A stretch of 64,000 nt of DNA from Oehlia diaphana (taxonomy: Eukaryota > Glomeromycota > Glomeromycetes > Glomerales > Glomeraceae): assembly GCA_003833135.1 (NCBI GenBank), contig QZLH01000037.1:20395-84394 (forward strand), read 5' to 3'. Made by a program: the position numbers and the translations under genes. A model generated the notes under the pieces. It saw only the letters and a program-made list of their open reading frames with translations. It was not told the DNA's origin and searched no databases. Positions within the stretch are counted from its first letter, which is position 1. Every line of letters begins with the position of its first letter. Below, piece after piece: positions 1 to 11,720 of the stretch.

Positions 1-480
1 AGCTCACCCATTGTTGCGTAAGAATATGTATATGCAGATCCGGCAACCGGGATCATGGTAGAAAGTTCGGAATATGACAAAGCTGCAAAACTTGATGCTA
101 TTCCAGAAATGATGAAAGAAATTACAATGGCCGGTCCTGATTTTGTTGCTGCAGCTTGACCTAATAATATTTATCAAATTTATCGATAAATTATTCAAAT
201 AATAATAATAATAATAATAATAATTAAATAATTTCACCTAATTACCTGTAAGTACAAATATACCCGAACCAATAACATTTCCTATTCCAAGCATAATAAA
301 ATCCAGCCAATTAAGAGACCTTTTTAATTTCGAAGCTTCTTGATCTTCTTCAAGACTACTTAGAGATTTTGTTGTAAATAATTTTCTGATAAAATATTTC
401 CATTTTGGCTCTCCTTCTTGTCTTGGAGAGCCAGAAGTGTAAAATGCATATCCACTTAATGCACTTGAGGTCATTTTCAA
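1..480 (-). CDS. Cationic amino acid transporter (APC superfamily), N-terminal part, cut by window edge
   Basis: Two exons are visible. Exon 1 is 246-480, from the ATG at 480; exon 2 runs from 160 off the left edge. The 85-base intron (161-245) has a GT donor and AG acceptor, and joining across it restores the CAT-type signature FVLTGQAAATKSGPA. The first 60 or so residues are a polar cytoplasmic tail followed by LNWLDFIMLGIGNVIGSGIF, the first transmembrane segment with the Gly-rich APC substrate motif. Exon 2 continues with the second membrane segment and SYSELSTMIPVAGSAYTYSY, typical of cationic amino acid transporters. The family moves arginine, lysine or ornithine across plasma or vacuolar membranes. 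Family assignment is firm; substrate and location are inferred. Confidence 0.9.
197..226. repeat. (AAT)n microsatellite in the transporter intron
   Basis: About eight AAT units lie inside the 85-base intron and make up much of its length. Confidence 0.85.
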
Positions 481-1140
481 AGATTTAATTTTTTAGAAAA
501 ATGAATTTTTATCATGAAGGAATCATGAAGAAGAAAAAAAAAAAAGAAAATGATTTATTTATAACGAAATATGAGAAATATGAAACTTGAGCTTATCAAT
601 TATTGCAATTACTGATTATCAACGATTCTCAGGGGTAATAAGTTTCTTACCTTTTTTTAGAACTCTTAAGAATAATTAGGAAATTCCTTATCGGGGCTTC
701 CATGATCAACAAAATATTCATATCATTAAAATAGTTTCCGATTAATAGTCTAGTCGAAGCTGGTTTTGAGATATCATTTTATTTTATTTTTTATATTAAT
801 TATTAATTAAATAATATTATAAATAGAGAAAATAAATATAAGATTATCACGTATTAACCAAATTTCTTAAATATATTTTCATATAATCAATTAAAAAGAT
901 ATGTTAAATTATTAGAATGATAGTTGTATCGACAGTCGATGATTACCGAATGGCATATAAACCATGCGATTGTATGTCACCTGAGCAAGATCAACAGATA
1001 CCAATTTTGAATGTAGTATAGTTTTATATCGCTTTTATTGCTTATAGTAACACTAAGAATGCATATCGCGTCTTATGATAACACCTATACACCTTCGATT
1101 AAAGATATTCGTTGTATATCACATTGTGTATATTGTGTAG
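481..1140. other. Upstream region of the transporter, no gene seen
   Basis: AT-rich DNA with A tracts just upstream of the minus-strand transporter start; presumably its promoter. I see no coding or RNA gene. Confidence 0.5.
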
Positions 1141-1143
1141 GCC

Positions 1144-1775
1144 GATTGATGCAATGAAATTTTTGAGTCCAACCGGAATAGTCTATTTTCGGGATTTGAT
1201 TCTCAAGTTAGCCAAGATCTTCTATCTATCAAAGTTAATCAATACCTAGAAGAGAAAATAACGGCCGACAGTAAATTGATGATCGGCTTCGTATCTCTGC
1301 GTTCATTCTTTATTTGCCCTTAAATATATACGTCTTTAGAAATTGGCTACCAATTTTAAGGCAAACTTTGGCCACAAATACCATACTACCTCTTTATAGT
1401 GATTTACATAACCTTAAACCCGAAACCTGCAGGATTGAATCATAGATGTCCAAGAAAAAAAAATTGAGTCTTTTGATACACTTTTGGCGAAAATTTTCGT
1501 TGCATAATGCGTTATGATGCCTACTGGAATAGTTTATCCTCGGGAAATAATCCTCAAAGTGGCCAAGATTTACTATCGGAGTTAATCAATACCTATTAAA
1601 GATGATAAGATGGTATTAACAGCCGAAACTAATAAGTGGATGATCAGCTTCGTATCTTTGCGTTAAAGTTTGATTAATTATGAGAAAATATTCTCACTCA
1701 CAAAATTAAAAAACGTCTTCGGTAATTGGCCATCAACTTCTCGAACATTAAGGTGTACATTGTCTTATTCCCATT
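1144..1775. repeat. Diverged direct repeat, two copies about 350 bases apart
   Basis: The block from about 1144 to 1380 recurs at about 1495 to 1775. Matching landmarks are GGAATAGTCTATTTTCGGGA and GGAATAGTTTATCCTCGGGA (1174, 1525), GTTAATCAATACCTA in both, GGCTTCGTATCTCTGCGTT and AGCTTCGTATCTTTGCGTT, and ACGTCTT followed by AATTGGC in both. No open frame spans either copy. It may be an old tandem duplication or remnant of a dispersed element. Confidence 0.7.
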
Positions 1776-2392
1776 GTTACAATTTCCGTACTAAGATCCA
1801 TAATCATAAATTTATTTTGTGATCCCAAAATAGTCAGTCGATTTTCTCAGCGGAAAAACTAAAACCCTTAATGAAAAGAAGTAATTTTATCTTATTTATC
1901 TCCTTAAACTAAGCCTTCTATTCAAAAGTATTTTTCCGCTTTTTGATTTTTTATTAATAAGCGTTATTGTTTCATTAGATTTAACGTAACATTCGCCAAG
2001 ATTCTGAAACATGTAATAGGATTAATTACTGTAACTTTGTAAGAATAGTTGGTAGAGAAGCACAGTAAACCTTCCTTGAACTAAGAAACTTTAAAACGAA
2101 ATTTTTCTTAAAAAAAGCTTTTTCGGATTTATATAATAGTAGAAAAAGCTGAAAAGGATCGATTATAATAAAAATAATCAAAAGTTGGAACAACCGGTCA
2201 AGACGGTGGTGGATATAATTCTGGTCGGAATTATATAGCGCGGGCAAAAAAAGCTAGGGATATGCAATTGCGGGCACGTTTCAGTCGTTTCACGAGCTCG
2301 AAGGTTTAATTTCTTAATCTTTCTACAATAATATGTGAGTGGATGACAATTTACAGTCAAAAAAAAAAAATAAAATGAAATAAATTTGACTT

Positions 2393-2412
2393 AACCGGTT
2401 AATTAACCGGTT
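2393..2412. repeat. Perfect 20-base palindrome
   Basis: AACCGGTTAATTAACCGGTT is its own reverse complement. A related AACCGGTTAAAATTTAACC stretch lies near 52004. Function unknown; could be an element end or protein-binding site. Confidence 0.7.
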
Positions 2413-2675
2413 GAGGTTTTTTTTAGACGGATTCAATCTCTAATCGTGTCTATATATTTTAACAATAAAGAAATTTTGGTTAATCCTTTCAATTAATATA
2501 TTATTTGAAATGTGAATACAAATTAATGACATTCAAATTTATTAGATTAAGGTTGATATATATCATATAAAGCCGCAGTCCCTTCTTACGCATAATGGAA
2601 AACGAATGTCGATATAATAAAATTAGGGTCCATACAAAATCCCGAATGTCAAAATCCGAGAAATCCCGAAAAATT

Positions 2676-2701
2676 GGCCAGCATTAAGCATAATGCTGGC
2701 C
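2676..2701. repeat. Hairpin with perfect 11-base arms
   Basis: GGCCAGCATTA, a 4-base loop, then TAATGCTGGCC. CCCGAA/TTCGGG motifs flank it on both sides, and TAATGCTGGCC recurs near 18282. This resembles a structured end of a dispersed repeat. Confidence 0.7.
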
Positions 2702-2735
2702 GGTGCAGGATTTTCGTACCATTCGGGATTTTGAA

Positions 2736-3425
2736 GGACCAAGAAATATATATATAGGGGTCAGGTGGCGAAAAATTTTTTTACTGATATTGAAAATCCT
2801 GCAAAAATACGCAAATAAAATTTCAGATATTAAGTTATTAATTATTTTATCATGGCTTCTATATTATTTATGAAACCAAATACTAATGTGAAAAAATAGA
2901 ATTTACCATTTTTTTCAATAACATTTTTCTAAAATTTCACTTTTTAACCCTTAGAAATTTCTTTAAATTAATACTAAATAATGCGGTTAATTAAATATTA
3001 AAGTACGTACTTAATAATTTAATATATTATTGACACACCTCTTACTTGGATCAATTGGTTAGATTTATTATAACAAAATCAACATATGTCCCAAATTAAC
3101 ATGATTAATTATATAAGAAAAGCATTATTTATGCAGTTTTAAGATATTATTAAAATAAACTGATAATTTAGACCATATATTAATTTTAAAACAAATGTCA
3201 ATTTGATCTACAACAGACTAATAAGGCTATTCCAAAAATGCGCCAAAAATACGCAAACTAATTTTTTACAATAAAAATTTTGATAAAAAATACGCAATCT
3301 TGATGACCTAACTATGGATGAAAAAATCTTAAATTGTACGCAAATCAAAACTTTACTCTGTCTAATTCCACTATGATGGCGACGCATTTGTGTACCCTAC
3401 CCCTTGTATATATATTTCTGGGTCC
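2736..3425. mobile_element. Non-autonomous inverted-repeat element, about 690 bases
   Basis: The left end GGACCAAGAAATATATATAT followed by AGGGGTCAGG matches the reverse complement of the right end, GGACCCAGAAATATATATAC then AAGGGGTAGG. The interior is AT-rich, carries ATACGCAAA motifs near both ends and has no transposase frame. I infer a MITE-like element; exact borders and target-site duplication are not resolved. Confidence 0.6.
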
Positions 3426-5037
3426 TGATTTTGACATTCGGATTTCGTACCAATAAAATTTTAACAATATAACGGATCTTCACTCAGTCCCGATTTTTGA
3501 ACTTTACCGTAAACCGTTTAATGACTAATTAATTTATTCATGACGAAATTTTTTTTTTTATTATAATGAAAGATTTTCAAATGAATTGTATTATAAAGAA
3601 TGAAATGACCTTTCCTATAATTTATTATGATGTTCTTACAATAATGAAGACCTGATCGGCATGGACACCCTACTTTAGAGCCGACTGCATATTTAATATT
3701 TAATATAGTAAACTTTTTTCTTTTATGTCTGTACTATTCCATTTACTGGAAGTGTGTTATTTTATATCATTACTAAATTTAATAATATTAATGGATCGCT
3801 TCATGTTCTTCACGTACAATATAGCTTTAAATGAATATTTAATTAATTTATAATAAAACACTTTATTACAGTGATAAAATTGGATGCATTGGAAGCACCT
3901 GCCTTTGGAAAGATTGGAAACATAATTTTCTAATAAAACCATTTGGATTGGAAACTTCCAAGTTCAAACCAAATTTTTATATTATTGGAAACATAAATGC
4001 ACATCATTGATTATTACATGCATATATGAACCAATTTTTGGATTTCAAAGAAAAACTCCGTTTAGAAACCGGTTTCACGGACAGTCATGGCCAAAACCCG
4101 GGTTACTTTCGGATAATATTTCATGAATATTGACAAAGATTGGTTTTTAAATTTTTTTGGGAATTCATTCGTTCAACCAATTTATTATTCATTTATTTTT
4201 TTTCTTTATTATATCAAATAATAATTTAACGTAAAGTGTTACAAATTGTAATTTGAAAAATTTTTTGTCGAGGACAAATTGATTTTTATTATGAATAAAT
4301 TGTTTCAATAAACAAAGGACAAATAATTTACTATATTTAATAAAACTTTATTCCTTTGCCTTTATTCTTTTGCTTTATAAAAAAAAAAAAAAATTTTTTT
4401 GGAAAATATGTTGTCACATATTATTTATCGTACTGATGTACATATAGATTCAGATTGGTGATATTAAAATTCCAAAAATAATTTAAGAAAAAAAAAAAGA
4501 GAGAGTATTAATTCCTATTATTATTTAATTGTTATTACATATCGGGAAATATAAAACCGCTTAATCTGTCAATCTTTTCTTGTATTTCTCGTATTACATT
4601 ATTACATGCATGTATTACTTTGCGTTCAATTTTACATGAAATAAATATTTTTTTTTTTTGTCTTACAATAATTTATTATTTTTCTTTCAAAAATTTGAAA
4701 ATCAATAAGAGTACAAAAGTTTTGTTTTCCACGTACAACAGCACTTTTTACGGATAAAATACATCTTTTTGACGCTCTCATAATATGATATCTTTTACAT
4801 TATAATAATTTATGAATTGTAACATATTATAAATTTTATTGTATGCATGATTTTATTTTATTTTAATATAGATATAATGAATAAATAATTTACAAAAATA
4901 TAAAATAAATAAAAATAATAAGTAAATAATGAATAAAATGAAAAAAAAAATTTAATTATATTACAAAAAGAAGAATTTTAGTGTTTTTATTATGATTCAA
5001 TCAAGTCAATCAAATCAAATCAAATCAATCAAATCAA
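3426..5037. other. Intergenic, no gene seen
   Basis: AT-rich DNA with A/T homopolymers. A short TCAAA-type repeat (about 4996-5036) abuts the stop codon of the kinase-like gene to the right. No supported gene. Confidence 0.5.
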
Positions 5038-6686
5038 TTAAAGATCAATGGTGATATCAGGTAAATTTAAATCCAATAATAAAAATTGGGAACTATTAAT
5101 TGATTCATTAATACTTTCATAATTTGTTGTTGAACCATTTGTTGAATAATTACTTATATTCCTTCTATCTAATACATTTTGAAATTGTAATAATCTACTA
5201 GTATAAATTGCTTCTTCACTTTTAACAGCCATAATTCTCTTTTCTTCAATTACATCAATAAGTTTATCAGCACTTAAAAATGAATTTCTAATTTGATAAA
5301 CTTCAGAATCATCCATGTTCATAAGGGACCACCAATGATTGAAAATATATAATAATTGTTTGGCAGTAGGACGCATAGAAGGATCAGTACAACAACAATG
5401 TTTTGCCAATTCACCATAAACTTTTGGAGTTCCTTCAGCTAATTCCGGTCGTAAACCTTGACAAATTTCTAAAGCTAATTTATCATCATGTGGACGATGT
5501 GAGAAAGGTGGTATTCCAGTTAATATTTCGAACATTAATATTCCAATACTATAAATATCTGATCTCTTTGATACACCTTTTCCTAATATTACTTCAGGAG
5601 CTAAATAAGGTAAAACTCCATAAACATTTGTTATAAAATTTTCTGCATCATGAAATGATGAACTTGCAGGATAATTTAATCCAGTATCTGATAAAGCTGA
5701 AGTGGTCTCTCTTGCTAAATCACCAATTTGTAAAACATTTCCTGAATGTATATTCCCATGTACAATTCCCGCTTTATGTAATGTGAGTAAATTTGATATA
5801 ATATCACAAAGCCACCAGATTTTTTCAGTCCAACGAAATGAAGAAAAATGACGGTGTAATAATAAATGTAATGAACCATGTTCAGCGTATTCAGTTACTA
5901 ATATATATTCACCAGTAGATGGATCTAGTGAAATTCCATAAAATTTAAGAAGTTGTTGCATTCTTTTACGTGATTGAATTAGACTCGATTTATAATAAAT
6001 CTTTAACTGAATAAAAAAAAATCGAGGGAAATTAATTTAAGAAATAATAATAGTTAATAGTTTATACTATATAATATCAACATAATATCTAATATATCTT
6101 ACCCGTTTTAAGTATTCATCAGATATTTCTTGAGAATTCTTTATACATTTTAAAGTAACTTTAATCGGACTTGTGCGCATATGTTCCTGCATTTTATTAT
6201 TTCTTCCTTTTTTACCTTCAAGTTTATTTTTTCTCCTAATTATAATAATATTTAATATTATCAGTTATAAATAATATATAAAAAAAAATAAAAAATAAAA
6301 AAATTTTTTTATTACCTTCCTTGAATCCAAGTAGCTCGATAGACAACACCGAAACCACCTTCACCGATTTTGTGTATATCACGAAAATTATCAAAAGGAA
6401 TCCATTCTAAGAAAGGGTCAGTCCAAGAAGTAGATTTTGATTGAGTGCGACGAATCAATTTATCAAGATCCCGAAGTCCAGTGTTAACACTTTTCATAGT
6501 ACATTTTTTACACCATCCATCGATATCCAGATATCTTTGAATATGTTTACAAGGAAACGAAGGTTGATTAGAGGAAGAACCTGGTGAAAAAAAGGATTGT
6601 GATTGAAGCGAATTCGTTGGAAGGTTTTGTGAGATCGGAATTTTTATGTGACGTGAATTATTAATTGATGATAATGAGGTTCCCAT
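5038..6686 (-). CDS. Kinase-like protein 1 (TKL-type, HRD Asp replaced), three exons
   Basis: Exons 6316-6686, 6103-6235 and 5038-6006 join in frame across GT-AG introns to give about 490 residues. The N-terminus has a Cys/His-poor ribbon-like piece (C46, C59, C62), then the EWIPFDNF lead-in typical of Rhizophagus kinase-like proteins. Kinase landmarks: glycine loop GEGGFGVVY (about 108-116), VTLK lysine (153), HGN (251-253) where active kinases have HRD, SGN (256-258), DTG in place of DFG (275-277), YLAPE (302-306), and DIYSIGILMFEILTG in helix F. Loss of the catalytic Asp suggests a pseudokinase or very weak kinase. The third exon starts LK after DEYLKR, the same intron point as in the two neighbouring paralogues; the extra first intron is unique. 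Substrate and pathway unknown. Confidence 0.85.
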
Positions 6687-6954
6687 CTTTTCGAGTAAAA
6701 TAATTTTGTTTTAATCTACAAGTGGAACTCGATCGAAATTCCTAATGGTATTTATATATACATGTCGAGAAAAAAAAAAAAAAAAAAATATTTATACATA
6801 TATTTTAAATATATATATATATGAGTATTGTTAATTTTAAATTATTTATTAATTTAATTTAAAAAATAAATAATTTCAATTTAATTTAATTTTTTTTTTT
6901 TTTACTAAAAATTGCCACAATGGACCTTTTTTTCTTTTTACAAGGGCATAAAAT

Positions 6955-7100
6955 ATATGTATACATATACATATACGTGTTTATAATATACGTGTTTATA
7001 CATATATACAATATACTTTATATGTATTATGTATATATAATATATATTATGTAAATATATATATATATTATGTATATTATGTGTATATATATATATATGT
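6955..7100. repeat. AT/ATAC-rich low-complexity tract
   Basis: Runs of TA and TATG/TACA units, upstream of kinase-like gene 1. Confidence 0.8.
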
Positions 7101-7280
7101 TGGGAAGATCCAATCATTTTAGCGTTAGAAAGTACGTAAAAATAATAATATATCTTACATTTAAAGAACGATTTTTTTAAAAAAAAGAAATATTTGAAAT
7201 CAAGAAAATCAAGAGAACATTTATTGATTTCTTTTTTTATTTTTTTTTTTAGGTAAAAACAAAAAAATAAAAAAAAAAAA

Positions 7281-7388
7281 TTTTAAAGTTTTGAATCCTG
7301 TTTTATATATAATAAAAAATTTTTTTTTTTAAAAAAAATAATGAGGGAAATTTTTTTTTAACAATTTTTGTTTAAAAAAACTCCGAAA
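7281..7388. repeat. 108-base block repeated exactly at 30128-30235
   Basis: Includes TTTTAAAGTTTTGAATCCTG and ends CTCCGAAAA. The second copy is identical including homopolymer lengths and runs directly into the N gap at 30236. Either a recently spread repeat or an assembly artefact. Confidence 0.85.
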
Positions 7389-8687
7389 ATTTTTTTTTTA
7401 TAGGAGACAATAGTAAAGATCATCGATATTTTTTTTTGAACAATAAAAAAAAAATATTAACTAATAATAGATAAAATTATGATAATCATGTTACAATATT
7501 TCTAACAAGTATTTTTGTACGATACAAATTTTTTATTAAGTTTATCCATAAAAATCATTTATTCGGGTAACATAATAAAAAAGCCTTAAAAAAATATTTT
7601 GATAAACAATAGGATTTCATAAATTAGGGTATAATGTTTAGAAAAAGAAAAAAAATATTAAAAAATTTTGAATGACAAAAATAAAAATAAATATTTATAT
7701 ATTCATGCATTATGCATATTATCTTTCAATGAGCTACAAATCAAATTACGGAAAACTCACTAAATTAGCTACACAAGGATGTAAATATATTTTAGGATAG
7801 CGAATTAAAGTCATTATGCCATACAACAAAATTTTGTTTACTTATTTGTCGATCAAACGAAAAAGGATTATTATTTTTTTTTCTTTAATATTGTTGTTTA
7901 AGGATATTTATTGTATAATAATTTTTTTATTTTATGGAGAAATTTTTGAAACAAGTGGAATTTTTACTTTTTTTTAGGGTTTTAAAAAATATTAAAAGGA
8001 ACAATATATATGATGTCAGAACTAGGGATTAAGGAGTCTCATGATTGATTATACGCAAAAGTGACAAAATTGACGCAATGTTGTTTCACTTTTTATATAA
8101 CTTATGATTTATGATATTCTTAACTTAGAACTATCAACAAGGTTTGAGTGGAGTGCGAAATCAGATGATAAAAATAAGCATATTATCTGTTATTAGCCAG
8201 AGATCATTTAAACCTTTTATATGTTACACACTGCTAAATATCGCGTACTTCTTACCACTTAAAACTCTCTTTATAAAAGATTATAACATGACAACAAACT
8301 GTAAATGATATTAATATGGTAAATCTCCCTGACACACATAAGTAATCATCGTGAAAATCATCCAAAAAAAAATAACCAATATACTTTTATTTTACGTTCT
8401 AATATCACCAAATTCCGATAAAATCACACGTGAATTTAAATACATATACAGTATATGTATTATAATAAAATTATGATTTTCCCCTTATATTCTGAATTTC
8501 TTCAATAGAACACTTTAATAAATGATGATTTTCAAAATTTCGAAATTTTTTAGACGAAAGAATGACAAAATGATTGACATTTTTATGCTTATCTTATTAT
8601 TAACCATATGATTTCCATCAGACCATCAGAATTATATATAAAACCATAAAAAGAAAAGAAAGAAAAAAAATTCATGGATTTTTAAAA

Positions 8688-9393
8688 ATGAAAAAATATA
8701 AAGAATTTAAAGAATTTTATAAAAAATATACATCAAAAAATAGGAAAAAGCCAAAGAGAGCCAGTTCCATATTAAGTTTTATATTTAACTTAAACTCAGT
8801 AAACTCTAATAACATTTGTTCTTATTGTAAGAAATCATTTGATAAACGATTATGGTGTGAAGAATGTGATCCACGTAATATAATTGAAGGTTGGACGAGT
8901 GAAGATATTAAAGTTGATAAATTTATAAAAGACACAATGTATGATGCGAGAAATAATGATAATTATTTTAATCATTTTCTTGAATGGGTTCCATTTGAGA
9001 GGTTAGCAAATGTAGAACAAATTGGTGAAGGTGGTTATTTTAAAGTATATTCCGCAATATGGGTAGATGGTAAATCAACCTGTATAAATAAACCGATGGA
9101 TAAACCATTTCGAAGAATATCAAATCTTAAACCTCTTATGAAAGTTGTTTTGAAAAAGTTAAAAGCACCACATAATGGTATGCCAGATTTATTTTTAAAT
9201 AAGGTATGTAATATATATATTCATTAATTATAATTATAATTTTATCGCGCCTGCGATACATCGCACCCTTTTCATTTTTTCTACTCGAATTTTTTCAGTT
9301 TGTATTTTTCACACCCTAGTTAAATGTCACATGTTTTAACATGTTTTAATTTTGCCTAGGGATGTATCGCAGGTGCGATAAAAAACAAAACCC

Positions 9394-9439
<46 letters not shown>

Positions 9440-10903
9440 ATTATTATTATTATTATTATTTAGCTTAAATTACATTGGAATATTTATTTAAAAGATATTA
9501 ATAATAATTTAAAATTTTATGGAATAACCAAAGATCCAATTGCAGATGAATTTATGATAATTACAGAATTTGCAGATCAAGGAAATTTAAGAGATTTTCT
9601 TTCAACTAAATTTAACAGTTTTTTATGGAAAGATAAAATTGAATTATTATCAGATTTATTGTTAAATCTTAGTCATTTACATAAATCAGGTTATTTTCAT
9701 AAAAATCTTCATAGTGGTAATATATTAATGATTGATGGTTGTGCTCATATTTCAGATTTTGCTTTATCTGGTTCAATAAATGATCAGGATAATAAAGTAT
9801 ATGGTGTATTACCTTTTATTGCTCCGGAAGTTTTGATTGGTGGTCCTTATACTACATCATCTGATATTTATAGTTTTGGTGTAATTATGACTGAATTATC
9901 TTCAGGAAAACCTCCTTTTTATGATAAATGTCATGATTTGGGTTTAGCATCTGCTATTTGTAAAGGTCTTAGACCACAATTTGGTTTTGCAACTCCTAAA
10001 GCTTATAGGAAATTGGCTCTTAAATGTATGAGTTCTAATCCAGCTAAAAGACCAACAGTTGAAGAATTAAATAATGTATTGAAATTTTGGTATAGATCTA
10101 TTTTAAGTGATCAATGTTATAAAGAAAGAGAATTTTTTGGTTATAAAGGAAATGAAATTAAAGCTATGTTTAAAGATTCTGACGAAGAAATACCAGTTAT
10201 TTCGACTTCATATAGGAAAAATCCTTATGCAATATATATTAGTCGTGCATTTGATTTTACTAATTTATTAAATCCTATCAGAAGATCTATTATTTCATAT
10301 CGATTATCTAGTGAGAAATATAATAATCGATTATCAAATGAATTAAAAAAATCAAAATCTATGTGTATTAGTCAATCTATGTCGAATGAAGTTTTTTTTG
10401 AGAGAAGATCAAATCCTTTGTATATTGGTCGTCGATCTAAGTCAAATGAAGCTTTTTACGAGAGAAAACCAATTTCTATGTATATTACTCGTCCATCTAT
10501 AGATTCTATTAACGAAGATGAAACTGTAATTTCATATGATAGTAGTCGACCATCTATAGAATCTGATGAAACTACATATGATAGAAACCTAATTTCTATG
10601 TATATTAATCGACCATCTATATCTGCTAACGACGAAGAAGTTTCATATGTAAGAAATATCGATTCTATATATATTAATCGATTATCTGCTAATAAGATTG
10701 AAATCTCATATGAAAGTTCACTTATTAATCGACCACCTATAATAAAATCTATTCATTCTATTGATGAGATCGATGAAAGTAATTCTGATTCTACATATAT
10801 TAATAATCTACAGTCTACATATGGTTTATCAAAAACTAAAACTAATAGATTTTCTCGTATTTCTTATCTTAAAGATAATGAAGAAGGTATGATAATTTAT
10901 TAA
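8688..10903 (+). CDS. Kinase-like protein 2 (HRD Asp replaced, DFG to DFA) with a C-terminal repeat tail
   Basis: Exons 8688-9203 and 9464-10903 join in phase 0 to give about 651 residues. A zinc-ribbon-like C-x2-C/C-x2-C lies at Cys 44, 47, 57 and 60, followed by GWTSEDIKVDKFI and FLEWVPFERL, shared with kinase-like protein 3. Kinase landmarks: GEGGYFKVY (113-121), VVLK (Lys 156), HKN (251-253) in place of HRD, SGN, DFA (270-272) in place of DFG, FIAPE and DIYSFGVIMTELSSGKPPF. Two catalytic motifs are altered, so a pseudokinase is likely. Residues about 469-629 are degenerate repeats of a S-x-Y-I-x-R-x-S core followed by E-x-x-Y-[DE]-R, six or seven units, not seen in the neighbours. The intron carries an inverted-repeat element and a TTA microsatellite. 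Role unknown; scaffold or signalling partner inferred. Confidence 0.88.
9240..9384. mobile_element. Short inverted-repeat element (MITE-like) in the intron of kinase-like gene 2
   Basis: Ends TTTATCGCGCCTGCGATACA with TCGCACCC, and GGGATGTATCGCAGGTGCGA with TAAA, are inverted copies. No coding capacity. The same ends bound a longer element at 11721-12640, so both belong to one family. Confidence 0.75.
9396..9460. repeat. (TTA)n microsatellite at an intron 3' end
   Basis: About twenty TTA units with one ATA interruption, running to the AG acceptor at 9462-9463 and serving as the T-rich tract before it. Confidence 0.9.
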
Positions 10904-11298
10904 ATTTTTTTTTTTAAAAAAAAAACAATTAATTTGTAATTATTTATTAATTTGAAATTTTTTTTTTTATTTTTTCAAAGTTACGATAATATCCCCTTTT
11001 CATAATATATATTATTAAAGTATAGTGAGCGTTTGTGATGAATTGTGGTGAATTGGTTTAATTAATTCTTTAATTATTTATAATTTTATACTTATTTGAT
11101 ATTTTTTTTTTTTTTTTATTGAATGGGATAGTATTACATATTAGAATATTGTTTAATTTTAATAGTTGTATATTTTCATCTTATAATTAAAATCAATTAA
11201 TTATTCGTTGGTTATTATTGTAAATCGCTTTTTAACAACTTTAACAACTGTAGCAGCAATTATTGCAAAAAAGCAGAATTATATAAAGAGTTTTTTAC

Positions 11299-11384
11299 AC
11301 AAATGGCCCGCGTTATGCAGAATTATGTAGAGTCACGTGATAAGTTTTACCAGCATTGGATTACATACCTGTCGGGATTTCGAA
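11299..11384. repeat. Dispersed repeat, copy 1 (second at 38775-38860)
   Basis: CAAATGGCCCGCGTTATGCA, AGTCACGTGAT, CAGCATT and TACCTGTCGGGATTTCG occur in the same order and spacing at 38775-38860. No coding sense; probably the conserved end of a dispersed element. Confidence 0.8.
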
Positions 11385-11720
11385 TACTGTGGCCTATCCA
11401 ATCGCAGTGATGATTATCACCACCGGTGATTGTCACCGCTTAATTCCGGTCAAAAATTACAATTTGGCTAGAGTTTAAAATACCGGTTTATAATTTTGAC
11501 CAGAGTTATAAAAAGACTGATCAAAAAAATTTTAAATAATAAATGTTGACAAATATTACTATGACAAAAAAAATTTGAGTATATATTTTCACAATTTGAG
11601 TCTACAAAGGGTGCATAGTATAATTTACTGGTTAAATACTATATAATTATGCTAATTTTATGCAATACTACAAAACTCTATAGTATAGTAACAAAATATA
11701 ATATTTTAATGGAATATGTT

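Larger units (their letters stand above)
6687..8687. other. Divergent intergenic region between kinase-like genes 1 and 2
   Basis: Contains an AT dinucleotide-rich stretch (about 6955-7100), many long A/T tracts, and at 7281-7388 a block that recurs exactly beside the first assembly gap. TATATAAAA at about 8635 is a plausible TATA box for the plus-strand gene whose ATG is at 8688. No other gene seen. Confidence 0.55.
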
